This document shows positions 29,301 through 41,181 of a stretch of 64,000 nt of DNA, piece by piece (position 1 is the stretch's first letter; each line of letters opens with the position of its first letter). This DNA comes from Psettodes erumei (taxonomy: Eukaryota; Chordata; Actinopteri; Pleuronectiformes; Psettodidae), in contig JAFBJZ010000915.1 in assembly GCA_016785225.1 (NCBI GenBank), forward strand, positions 2,294,001 through 2,358,000. The letters run 5' to 3'. Under the pieces are notes generated by a model, which saw only the letters and a program-made list of their open reading frames with translations, ran no database searches and was not told the origin of the DNA. The position numbers were made by a program, and so were the translations under genes.

Positions 29301-32300
29301 AGACGGAGAAGAATCAATACCTCTATTTCCACCTCTCTCCCTCACCTGCCTCCTCCTCCTCCTCCTCCTCCAACACAGTACATTTCATTCCTCCGTCCTT
29401 GACATTTGTGAGCACTTAGTGCCACTCTGCAGCGTGAGAGAAAGAAAAAGGCCCGATGGTCGTCACAGCAGCGACAATGCTTGTTTAAACTCTTTATCTG
29501 TATCCGTACGTTGTATTTTTTTGTCTTCTGTTGTCTCTCTGTCTCTCTGGTCCATTAAACACACGAGAAGCTCGATTCTGAATTTCACTCACGCGTGACT
29601 TGGGCTTCACTGAGGCAACAAGCCATTTAGTCAAACTTCCCTGCGTCCCTTCTCTTTCTGCCATTACTGCAATGCCTTCATTTGATGGAACAGGCACTTT
29701 CACCATTTCTAACATTTCATAGACAAAACAATTAAAGGACTAATCAAGAAAATATTTAGCAGATTCATCAACGATGAAAATAATCATAGGTTGCAGCCCT
29801 GAATGGAATGGATTTCATTGATCTGCTTTATTGAATTTGCACATTGAAGTGCCTCCCGTGTTTGAGTGTTGACACAAAAGGAAACCTTAATGGCTCAATT
29901 CCTGAGTGAAACACAGAGGGCGATTCACTCCCAGACAGTGGAGACATGCTGCAGGTCAAACCCAGCTGCTCCTCATCGTGTAAGTTGAGCGCGGCCGACT
30001 CTTTGGAAAACACCTACTCAGGTTTGACTCGGGTATTTCGGCGTATTTCGCTTTCACTGTAGCCTAGGCTGATCTTAGACAGGGATATTGTCAACCGGTC
30101 TGTCATGTCTATATTGAGTACACTCTTGACTTTGCAAGTGTCATTTCAAAATGGAAGTATCTGCGAAAAGCGTGCTGGGTTTCTTTGATGAAAGCCCATT
30201 TTGTAGGTTTCGTCCGGATCTTCTGTATTTTCCTGGCATTTTAAGGAGCGCGCAGGATGTAGTGTTTTGGAAAAGATGTCTTCGGACTGACTTTCTGCAG
30301 GATGACAAGTTCCGAGCCTGCGGCTACAGAAAAGTCCATTAAAAACCTCAACTGTTCTGAGTGCTATTAATATTGCAGCCCTCAATTTCTGAATGAGTGA
30401 TGAGGGAATTGAGGCTGACCCAGATGAGTCCATGAATGAGTGATGATGGGTTGATTGAAAGTCTCCCGCGGAGCGGGTGGACGTTCCAAGCACAGGGAGT
30501 TGCTCTTTTAATCTCTGCTTTCAGGAGGAGTCGCCAGTTTGACACCTGGCAACCTTAACACGCCTGAAAGGCAAATGCACACACAGGGCGGTGGGGCTTT
30601 GTTTATTAGTGTAGAAACTTTAAGATGTTTCCAGCAGTTCTGTGTTTAGACAATCTATGTAGGCTGCTTTCTGCTCTGTGTCATCGTAAAGTAAATATCG
30701 CTGGGTTTTTTGAAGCTGGACTTCTTCTTACTGACACAGAACATTTTAACCATTAATCAGTTGACTGAGAAAATAATTTATAGAATAACTGATAAAAAAG
30801 AGACACTGAGGAGACACCTTGAAACCTGAACTTTTGCCAAAGCTGTTGCCGTTTCACATGGAGCCACACAATAAATGATCTGATCAGTGGCTCAGATGTA
30901 ATTAATAATGTTTCACTGCAGCTTAAATATAAGTATAATAAGTGTTATGAGCTGAGTGCAGATTTGATGATTTTATAGTGAGGAAAAAGTGTGAACAAAA
31001 AAAGAAAACTGAGCCAGTGACTTTTTTCTTTCCGTGTGTTGTGGGAGGAGAAATGAAGCCAGACAATCAGTTCACGACGTAACTTGTAAACCTGGTTGAG
31101 TTTCATTGTTTGATGGTGTATCTGAGTGGAAAAATCTGTTGAGGAAGAACAAGTGATACTAAAGCCAGTTTAACCTCAGGAGATCAGTACAGCACAGCTG
31201 CAGGAGGCGTTGTGCTTTGACTGAATGGCAGATTCACTTAACCACAACAGGAAAATCAAACTGTTATCTGTGTTGGCGTCGTTGTTTGTGTCTCCACCTA
31301 CATGTAGAATGAAAGCGCGTTCAAATCAAGCTCTCACTGATTCTGGCAAATATAGGAAATCACCAAATCAAACACAGCGAAACAAGCTGATAGGTGGAGA
31401 TCTGAGGTAAGGCAGCAAGCCTCTTCGGTTCATGTTTGGACTGAACCGAAGAGGCTTGCTGCAAAATGTTTATAATATTAATAAACATTAAAGTAATAAA
31501 CACGCAGCGTGCCCAGCCTTTACGTGACTCAGGTTTAGCACATGCATCGGGCTGCGTGTGTGTGTCCAGATCAGATCTCTGTGCTCCGAGCCTCGATGTG
31601 TCTCTGACATGATCAGTATGACTGCAGTCACTCCAGGACATGTCTTACCAAAGTGAAGGATTTTAAAAGAAGCACTTCAAGCATAAAAAAGCCTTTACAG
31701 TTGATAAGGAACTGCAGCCTTTTCACAATACTGATACCAATGCTCTTTTTTTTTTTTTTTTTTTACCTAATTTCATCTTTCCCAATTTCATCATTATTCT
31801 TCATTACATGGGACTCAATGGGATCTTTTTTAAAATAATAGTCTTTATCAGCTCCTGGCTCGGGGGCATTGGGGGTCAAGAGCAAATAAAGAGCAACTCA
31901 AACAAAGTAGAGCTCTGTCTGTCTGCCTCTCTGGCATATTTGCTTTGAGTTTTAAGATGACAGAGGACAGGCTGATGCCAAATGTCGCTCTGAGTAACAG
32001 CTGAGTCGATGGGTGGGGGCTCTCGTTCGGGGAGGGGGGAGGCGTCTGTCCCCGATGGCTGCCCGTTGTTTGCCTTCAGCAGCCAACGCCGGCGCGGTTG
32101 CGTGGCAGAAGTGAGATGTTCTGGTGTCTTTGTGAGACTGCAAAGAGAGGAAAGAGATGGATGTGTGTGGTGGGGCGGTGGCAGGGGGGCTTCCATTCCA
32201 GGAAACAGGGGAGGGGGGGTGCAAACTAACAGCACACCTGTGGCCTTGTGTCGCTGTAGACGGGTTGAGCTTTGGGGCCGGTGGTAGATGTGACGCCGGG

Positions 32301-35300
32301 CCTGGTTTGCTGTGTGAACTTCATTTCTGTTCGGGTGAAAAATGTTCCTCAGCGACACATCAGTGAATCACCCAACAGCCTCTGTCCACCCCTATAACCA
32401 CTGCTTTATTCTCTACAGCGCATCGCTGGTTTCCTCTTTTTCTGCCTTCCTCCCCCTCTAAATGATTTTTCTCACTCTCTCCTCCTCTCTCTCTCAACTC
32501 CTAGTTATTACTCTCTGTCTGTCGGGGGGGTTCAGGTAGATGGCGCACCCCCAGGTGTATAGTCCTCTTACCCTGGGACCCAATTAGGAGAGGCACCTCT
32601 ATCTATCACCTGAAAAGCCTGATTTAAGTTGTTTGGTTTTCTTAAGCGATCATTTTAGAAGGTTTTCATAGCACACAGCTCACATTTTGTTCTTTTTTTT
32701 TTTTCTTGATGTACATTTCACTCTAAACTCAGCTCCTGATCCTCCTGTTGGGTTTTTGGAGGCATAAACCGACAAGATATTGACAAAAAAACGTACATGA
32801 AATTATACGGTTATAGATCGAGGCCATCTTTTAACCAGCACTGACGTCGCATTAACTCTGTGCCTGCAGGCACCTCACAATAAAAAAAAATATTTCAAGT
32901 GCCAGGAAATCGACAAGAGCAATGCATGAAGATGGGAGATAGAAGACTTTTACTGTGAAGCAGCTGGAAATGTTTAAGAAACTGAAAAAAATAAAATATA
33001 TTTCTAATATGTAAATAGAGATGGAGTAATAGGAAACATGTTATATTTTTAAGTTAATTTACAAGACTTTTGGCACATACAGTGTAAGCCATGCTGAAAT
33101 TATCACTGCCGTGATAATATTCAGTAAACTCAATGCACATTTTCTCCATATCGCCCCACATTTGTATTAATGAAATTTTAAGTGCACTTCTCTCGCTCAC
33201 TGACATGAGGGCTGAGTGTCCAGGGCTGACGTTGGCCTTTCTATCTCTCACCCACCCTCGAGCTGTGTGTGTGTGTGTGGGTGGAGAGAGAGAGAGGACG
33301 GCGGGTCATGTGTGTTTGTCTCTTTGACTGACTCACCCTCATCACATCCCTCTATCTGAACTATTAAAAGCGTTGGCTGTCCTGAGGCATGAAGGATATG
33401 ATGGCTGATCCTTCACCTCTCAGCATCTTTCTCTCTCCTCTCCCCCCGCCTCGCTCAAGGAGCCCTGACCTCGACCACTGCCAAAAAAAAAAAAAAAACA
33501 GCGGATGTTTTTTTTAGAAATTCTTTTTTACTCAGTACGTCCTATCTCTTTTATCCCGCTGCCTGGTTGTGAGGAAGGACAGCGAGGGGGAGTATGAGCA
33601 GAGGAAGCTGGCTGTGAGGGAGTAAACCCAGAGAGGGGAGGTAGAGGGGAGTCAGTGGAGGTTATTCTGCTCTCATGGGTCCGTTAGCGAGCGCACACCC
33701 ATGCAGCTGCGCCAATTAGCCATACCGTGCCCGAACCCCGCACACACTCATCCACATCTTCTTCTAAGCTGCTTAACTGAATACACACAACCATAAGCTA
33801 TGTCCGTGAGTTTGTGTCTGTCTGCATTTGCATGTGTATATACTGTATATATGTATGTATAAATGGTTGTTCGACAGCCAAGCATGATGCCAGGGATGAT
33901 GATGATGATGAGGAGGAGGAGGAGGAGGAGGAGGAGGGAGGTGCAGTGCAGCTCCCTCTCGTACGATGCAGCTGTCACACCGGATCAGTCAGGGCCGATG
34001 CAGGCAGGCAGCGGCGCACAGCCGCCGACGTGACACTGCACTTCTGCTCTAGGAGAGACTAGCGGAGTGAGCAAGGAGAGATGGGATACAGGGGAGTGGG
34101 GAGGGGGGCCGTTATTAGCCTCAACTTTGTTTAGACTCTGTTGTTGTATGTCGTCAGCCTGTAGATTTGATCTTGGTCAGGACGCTGCCCTCTGGGCCAG
34201 GCCTCCCTCAAAGACCCTGAAAACTTACGTTCTCATTCAGCCTCTCACCGTGTGAGAGGTGATGGAAAGTAGCTAAGTACAGTATGAGTACACGTTTCAG
34301 AGATACTTAGGTTTCCTAATTTAAGACTACTGCAAACTTCTACTCTGCGACATGAAGAAGAGCCTTTACATTAACCTGACAACTATAGACACTTCTTACA
34401 GTGCAGATTGAACATACAGAACAGATGTTATTAAAGACTAAAGCAGAGGTTTCTGATCGTCTCTTTGGACTGTGACCTTGGCCTCAGAGGTGAAGCGGCA
34501 AAGAAAAAAACCCATGAAGACCCATCACAATTACCTGGTGACCGGCTGGAGGGGCTCAGCCCCCGTGTTGGGAACCAACCTTGAGCGGTGATAACAATAA
34601 AACGCTGCTTACACATTAATGCATCAGTATTCACAATCTCATAATGTGACATACAATCTGCTGAGCTGGAGTTTTTACAATTGATACTCTGAAGTTCATT
34701 TTCCTCATAATACTTCTGTATTGAGCACAGAGTAACCCCACCTTTGGCAGATATTACAGCTTGTAAATGCATTTGGTAGTCTCTGTTCTTGGCCATGTTG
34801 CACACACAGCATGGTTTTGATTGACCCACTTTAAATGATGTTCTAGTTCGGGGGCGTGTGAGGGCTTCAAGCTTCAGCTTGTTCCTTGAGTTTGTTCATG
34901 TTGGAGGTCTGAGGTCTGCTGTGGATAATCGTCCCCTTGTAGAAACCAGCCTCCGTTTCTTGTCTGACCGCATGACATCCTCATCCAGAATTATTTGCTG
35001 ATAATTACTGTGATCCTTTCTCCCCTCTTATCTGTGTAATGTTTCCTTGGTCGTTTGCTGCTGCACAACCTCAAGCAGAATATGTCCAGCATGAAATAAA
35101 AAGCACCAGTGCATCTGGAGGGAAGCGTGCTTTTAATGGGTTTTTTTTTTCTTGTTTTCACTCCAAAAAATGGTGTAATTTGGACAAACTTTTGCAAACA
35201 GCTCCATGTAGTTTGTCACTCAGTGAAGGAATAGTTCAGGTTAAAGGTTAAATAAGTTTGAAGTAATGCAGGGACACTGGGACACATTGGCGAGCATACA

Positions 35301-36845
35301 TGAGTGTCTCTGTGTGTGTTGTGTATACAGCAGGGTGAGTGTGAACAGGCCCAGTCTCGTTGTTTGTTGTGTAAGCCCGCACTCTTGTTTAGGGGTAAGC
35401 AGCGGAAGCAGGCCGCCTCTCGCCGCCTCACATCCCCCGTTCAGACTCGGTGACAAGGTTACCGTCAGGCTAATGGGTTTGAATGTGGGCACTGATCATG
35501 AGAGTGTGACTCCTAAATACTGTCATGTTCTGTGGTTTTTACTTAAGCCCAGTTCCTCCGATACGATCGGCGCTGCTGCTGCCAGATGTAGCTGAGGCAG
35601 TTCAGGTTAAGTGGGCAGCCTCGGGCAAGGGCATGACTGAATACAGGAGGTCAGTAGAGCGCTCTCCTCTCTCATTATCGCCGGGGCTCAGAGAACTGAT
35701 GATCTCATGCAGTGCATCCGTTTCGTCAGGTTGCATTGTGTGAGGTCACAGCCGTTCAATTCAAAGACTTTTTTTATTTCAAAGATAAAACCCAGAAGTA
35801 ATTAAAATCAAAAGTAATTTCTATTTAGTGTGTTATTTCTAATTATGTTGGTATTAAATTTGGAACAAACTGCTTTTTTAAAATTTCTCAGGCTGTGTGC
35901 TAATTAAACCTAAACACAAGGGAGAAGGTCTATTTTAAGGTAACAGCAACAGCACTGCTAATTGCTCTTAAAGGACAACGCCTTTATGGGACTCAGGTTT
36001 TTTAAAAATATTTTGAGTGTAAAGAAAGGGAGCAGCTCCCGATGAAACCTGTCTGTTGATATGTTAAATGTGCAACACGAGTCAGCCTCTGGTTACCATT
36101 GTGGTTTGAAAGAGCACCTAATAGTCACATCTGATCTCGCCGAGCGGCAGCTCTGAGCACACAAAGATCAGATTTTCCTGACGACATCCAGCCACAGATA
36201 TGAATGAGGTCAGGCCTATGCATGTGTGTGTGTATGGAATTTTTTTTCTTTCTTTCTGTTAATCCGTGAGTCACTTTCCAGGCAAAAATGTCAAACATCT
36301 GAGGTCTCAGGTTGTCAATTGTGGGACTTTGGTGATTTTCCTTGTCTTATATCATAGTTACTTCAATCACCTTGAGTTTTTGACTGTTGGTCAGACAAGG
36401 AAACTGTGATGTAATTGATAATAAAAATAAAACTTATTTTTAATTGATTAATTTTCTGTGGTCCTAACGCTGGTTTCTCCACCTGTCCAGGCTCGCGCAG
36501 CAGTACGTCTACCCCCAGGCGTTCCTCCAGCCCAGCCTGGTGCTGCAGTCACAGCTCAGTCCCACGGCAGCAGCAGCACTCTCCTCCCCTTACCTGGACT
36601 ACAGCTCCGCCTACAGCCACTATGCCCCCACAGGACTGGAGCAGTACCCCTACACCCCCTCGCCGTCGCCCTCTGCTGGCTACCTCAGCTACAGCTTCTC
36701 CCCTGGCACGCCAGCGCCCGCCCTCGCTGCGTCCCCGACCCCCCCGGCTGCCATCCACCCTCCTCTGGCTGCGCTCACTGCCGTGTCTGCCGCCCCGCAG
36801 GCCTTCCTCCACTACCCTCTGCACCAGCCCGACCGCATGCAGTGA
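25709..36845 (+). CDS. rbm38: RNA-binding protein 38 (RRM family), 4 coding exons
   Basis: This is a single-RRM protein that binds AU/U-rich mRNA elements and controls stability, splicing and translation; in mammals it is a p53-family target. Exons are 25709-25879, 27129-27252, 29243-29297 and 36491-36845, with consistent GT-AG phases, giving 234 aa. RNP2 (IFVGGL) is at residues 14-19 and RNP1 (KSRGYGFV) at 51-58, the latter crossing the first splice junction. The C-terminal half is rich in Tyr, Pro, Ser and Ala and ends in the family-typical DRMQ. The linker reading KPRSSQT resembles RBM38 (KPRSLQT) more than RBM24, and the ncoa3 neighbour fits RBM38. An in-frame ATG at 25658 would add 17 residues; mammalian RBM38 also has a longer form. 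I chose 25709 because it gives the conserved Met-His start. RBM24 is the main alternative identity. Confidence 0.9.
31412..31462. repeat. Perfect 21-bp inverted repeat with 9-base loop
   Basis: The left arm 31412-31432 (GCAGCAAGCC through GGTTCA) is the exact reverse complement of the right arm 31442-31462. The spacer is nine bases. Pairing stops abruptly at both ends. It lies within the last rbm38 intron. It could be a very short palindromic transposon remnant, a replication-generated palindrome or a transcribed hairpin; the sequence alone does not decide. Confidence 0.9.
34257..34370. repeat. Fragment of a common fish interspersed repeat
   Basis: The text GGAAAGTAGCTAAGTACAGT at 34264-34283 resembles the beginning of the AAGTAC-rich repeat also seen, more completely, at about 47700-48010. 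It is divergent and non-coding. Confidence 0.4.
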
Positions 36846-38060
36846 GCGGCTCTGGAGCAGAGCTGGAGCTGCCCAAATGATGATGATGATGGTTCAAAAC
36901 AGCGTGACTGTTGAGCTCTGGCATCATCTGGATGAGACTGGATAATGAGGAAGAGAGTGTGACGTAATCAAAAGGGCTTTCAGAAAGCACTCTCATTCCT
37001 GTTTTTTATATTATTGTTGTAATAATAATTTTTTTGTTACTGTCATCAGCATACGATCTGAATGTTTTTCATAAATGGCAGACGTCATGGACTGGAAAGA
37101 GACGACTGGTAATCTTCTGGACATTTCTCTCTTACAGGTGACCCTCAGTGCAGTCTGACTGCTGGAGAGTGCACGGGTAAAAGACAATGAGAAATATGTC
37201 TGTTTGACACGATGCTGCGCCTGCAGTTTCTCCAAAGGTACTGAGCTGAATGCTGGACATTAGCCAAGCTGGGAGCCAGTTCCTCTTTTCGGAAACGCAG
37301 GCCCAATTACCTCCTTGTCAAGGTTATGTTTCTGTCTATGGCCTTAGAGATCTCGCTCTCTGTACCTGGTTCAGTTTGTCATTTTTATTAGTCTCTCCTC
37401 TCAAATGAACAAAATGGTCACTGTACTCCCTTTTGTTAACTTTATCTACCACTGGCGAGTTCCTAGATGGTGATAATCCCAGTTTAAGGGAATATGCAAT
37501 TACGATGATGATGAATGAGCAGGAAGGTAGACATCACTGGTAGTTTTTACATGGGTACTGCTACAACAGTACTCAGAGAATGACTTTGTTAAATTAAAAC
37601 ACAATAATCATCATCACATGGCATTACAGTCACTTATTAGGATATTTTTGACCCCTACCCTCCGGAGCAAACAACTCTGGGCTTGGATTTATGAAACTTA
37701 GATAGCTGTCAATACATATCAAGTAAATGTGTTGGTGTGTGGTTCTAGGTGTCCAGAAGTGTATGTTGTTGCTGTGTGAGTGGATTTTGGTTTGTGTGTA
37801 CATGTGTGCGTGTGTGTTAGTGTGTCTGTGACAGAGAAAGAGAGCGATACACTGAACACACAGAGTGTACGGACCAAGCTCCTTCTCCAGCCCATTGTAC
37901 TGGTCAGAGTTGTTTCTTTGTTTGTTGTTTTCCCAGCTGCAGAATAGAGACAGATGCTTTAGTGATACTACTGGAGTAATTCGGTGCTGTGGCACCGCCT
38001 TAGAAGTTGTAAACCAAGCCATACGTCACATTTAAAACAAATATGCAAAATAAAATGAAG
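36846..38060 (+). other. rbm38 3' untranslated region with poly(A) signal
   Basis: From the stop at 36843-36845 to an AATAAA at 38049-38054 there is no exon. The stretch contains AT-rich patches such as 37005-37035. It is convergent with the mip 3' end on the other strand, leaving only about 600 bases between the two predicted cleavage sites. Confidence 0.55.
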
Positions 38061-38659
38061 ATTTCTACAAAAAAAGATATGTTGTTGTTTTCTGAGTGTT
38101 GTTGAATTATGGTTCATATCTGAAATTTCCCTTTGAGATTAAAAAGTGCTCTATCTATCTATCTTTATCTACCTCGCCACTACAGTAAAATGTAGAATAT
38201 CACCAGACTTATCCTTCAACTGTTTGTGTTGTGTCAGTACTTTGGGGGTGGGGGGGAGGGTGGACTTTGCTGTGATATACAAGAGCAGAAGACAGTGGGA
38301 GATAAATGTATGTGTCAGTTTTAACCATGTTTCTTATCAATGCTAGCAATCGTCTTTGGTGGCGTAGCCCCTGCCCAAACAGCCCCTCCCTTAACTACAT
38401 CTCCCTACACACCTCAAACTAATGTAATCTATTACAGTATTATTTTCTCTTAAATCATACTTTGCACTGTGAACTGTTACCTTGTATGATTCATGGTCAC
38501 CCAAAGATCACTTGGAACTAATTTTTTAATTTTAGTTGTGAGTCTGTCATGAGCGTCTTTCGCCATCTTCTGGCCAAAATGATTTAGTGCAGCTCACACC
38601 TTCCTCCCAAGGCTAAAGAAACAAAAAATGACCCCAAACCTGGTTATCAACTTTTTATA

Positions 38660-39049
38660 TTTATTAATATTGAAATTTTATTGAAACGCCTTGTGCTCCC
38701 AGTAAGGATCAAATACTAAAAGGAGACTCAATGTAAATCTTGTGCAGCCGATCGGCAGTGAACAGACCTTCTATCAAAGCCGGGCATACAACATTTCCTT
38801 CGGATTGCGCTGGCTTAGAACAAAAAAGCAGATGGTTTATGTAAAAATGAATATCATAGCAAATACCACAATGAGGGGAGGAGAAAATGATGGTGTCTTA
38901 AAAACTGGTGACAAAATGAACAAGAAACAGGAGAGCGGTACTGAAAATAAAACAAAACAAAAAGTACTGTATCTGCAATCTTGAGCTCACACACATACAC
39001 ACATATACTACACGCACTCACTTGCAAACACACCCATACATACGGGCAG

Positions 39050-39082
<33 letters not shown>

Positions 39083-39926
39083 CACGCGCTCACTCTCACA
39101 CATCCTCACACACATACTGCAGAGGTATCCACACACAAACACAAACCCACAGATAAAATTCAGTGATTGAAAATAGTGAAACCCTGGTAAAATCTAATGG
39201 TATCATACATCCACATCTTGTGTCTGAAGTGCAGAAAACAAAATGAACCTAAAAAAAGAGAATAGAACTAAAATTGAGATAAATTCAGATGAATAATGAA
39301 AAGCATGCCCATCTTCACTGGTCTAACCCAACTTGAAGCGACCACAAACCCAGAGTATTGCCCTCTTTACCCTACCCAAACCCCAATCCCCACCCCTCTA
39401 CTTCACCCTCACCTGCCCCATGCCCTCTTCCTTATAGACCAACATCCCTGCCTCTCCCTCATCCTGCCCTTGTTCTCCACCCCCTCTTTCCAACATCCTT
39501 CTCCGCAAACCTCTCTGCTCAGTGTCAGGGTTTCCATGCTCCTCCGTCTCACGGGTGAAGGCCTGGCTGGGAGGAGGAAGCAGGCGGGCCGAGGGGAGAT
39601 GAGGTGGCTACTGGTTCAGGTTCTGGTCACCACTTATCAAAAATGTATTGTCCAGTTCAGAATACAGAGTGAGGACTGGGGGGTAGAGGAGTCCTGTTGT
39701 GTGTTGAGGTTGGAGGTTGTTAACCTGTGTGTGTCAGTTTTTACAGTGGCACTGGGAGAATCATATTACATATTAGTCTAGATGTGAGTATTTGGGTTAG
39801 CCTTGTGCGATGGTATGTGAAGACATGGGTGGTGGTGGGGGGGGGGCACTGGAGGTGGGGTTGGCGTAGCTCAGGGCCTTGTCCCTCATCCCTCAGCCCC
39901 AGTTGGAGAAGGGGGCAGGGGCAGGT
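38660..39926 (-). other. mip 3' untranslated region
   Basis: Downstream of the mip stop codon on the - strand. AATAAA signals on this strand lie at 38682-38677 and 38665-38660, which would give a 3' UTR of about 1.25 kb. A (CA)n array at about 39050-39079 lies inside it. No other gene was seen. Confidence 0.45.
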
Positions 39927-41181
39927 TTATAGGGCTTGCGTCTTGAGCTCGATGGGCTCGCCGCGGTTGTCCTGCTGGGTCTCATTCTCTGGGGGCCGAC
40001 TGCCCTTAAGTGTGGCCAGGCGCTCAGAGAGACCCCTCATGCGTGGGAACAGCATGAAATCATAGAGGAGGGCCCCCATGGCACCTCCTATCATAGGCCC
40101 AACCCAGTACACCTGCCGGCAGCAAACATCAGCGTTACCAGTCCACACAGTGGTCAGTCATGTATGATTCCTGCTGAGAGTGAGGTGAAGTGGTGATTGA
40201 ATTTGTCAGTGTGATTTCAGGTCTTACCCAGTGGTTGATGAAGTTCCTGAAGAGCACAGCAGGGGCAAAGGAGCGGGCCGGGTTCATTCCAGCACCGGTG
40301 TAGTACATCTGAAACACAAAGCACTTGTCACCGTATTGTTCAGTGAACATAGTCACACTTATCTGTGTAGATGAGTCGCTGTTCTTCCGTGTGCCTCACC
40401 CCCATGAGATGTCCAATGGTGACGGAGAAGCCGATGGACAGAGCAGCAGATCCCAGGCGTCCGTTTCTCCTTTCATCAGTCACGGCGAAGATGCACACCA
40501 CGAGCTGCATGGTGAGGAAAACCTCCACGGTGGTGGCCATTCCCAGGCTGATGCCAGGCTGCAACTACACAGGTACACAAAACATATTTGCATCAATCAA
40601 CGAAATTACATGAGTCTAAAAAAGAGGTTAATATGGTATTTGTATTCAGGTATTTTTCAGTGGGTGGCCGGATTGGACACTTCAGTGAACTGAACCTGAA
40701 CCAGTATTCCTATTGAATTCCTCCTTTACCAAATTCAACAAATTCCTAAATGCTAAAAGAATTGCAAAGTCACCCCAAAAAATCTTCTACTTCTTATTTT
40801 CCAAAGCATCTTTATCCTTACCGTGTTCATTGCCATGTTGCCTCTCATGTTACCGGGTGTGACCCCATACAGCACAGCGGCCCCAGCTACTGCACCCAGG
40901 CACTGGGCGGCCATGTAGAAAATGGCACGGAAAAGAGACATCTGCGAGCCAACAAGGTAGGCGAAGGTGACAGCAGGGTTGATGTGGCCCCCGCTGATGT
41001 GGCCAATGGACTGGATGAGGGTGGCGGCTGCCAGCCCAAAGCACAGGGCCACATGGAGGACATGATGAGGCCCGGTGGTCCAGCGCAGGGCAGCGCCCAT
41101 GCCGAAGAATACAAAGAACATGGTCCCAAAGAACTCTGCAAAGACTGCCCGCCAAAAATTCATGGACCGGAACTCCCACAT
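39927..41181 (-). CDS. mip: Lens major intrinsic protein (aquaporin-0), 4 exons
   Basis: This is the lens-fibre water channel and junction protein of the plasma membrane. Exons in transcript order are 41181-40822, 40564-40400, 40308-40228 and 40112-39927, giving 263 aa, the same length as mammalian AQP0. Exons 1-3 have the sizes 360, 165 and 81 bases typical of the gene, with GT-AG borders. Both NPA boxes are present (HINPAV in exon 1, MNPARS in exon 3). Selectivity-filter residues Phe, His, Ala and Arg are as in AQP0. The C-terminal calmodulin-binding helix (LSERLATLKGSRPP) and the tail ending in IELKTQAL are family diagnostic. Unlike mammals, residue 23 is Phe and residue 149 is Thr instead of Tyr. 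Teleosts often have two copies (a and b); I cannot tell which this is. Confidence 0.95.

Larger units (their letters stand above)
29298..36490. other. Long last intron of rbm38
   Basis: This intron of 7.2 kb holds no supported exon of another gene. It contains a perfect hairpin at 31412-31462, a T18 run near 31747, (GAT)n(GAG)n near 33895-33940, and fragments of common fish repeats (about 29730-29800, 30740-30800, 34257-34370). The stretch at about 34430-34990 has a partially open - strand frame that could be a decayed transposon, but I could not identify it. Confidence 0.6.

Noticed and set aside
34431..34829. Possible Tc1/mariner transposase tail on the - strand
   Set aside because: A short part (HLQAVISAKGG) resembles the C-terminal end of Tc1 transposases, but nothing around it supports the family, and the rest is not recognisable.
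36540..36880. Alternative frames in the last rbm38 exon
   Set aside because: GC-rich coding sequence keeps several frames open; only the frame ending in DRMQ joins the upstream exons.
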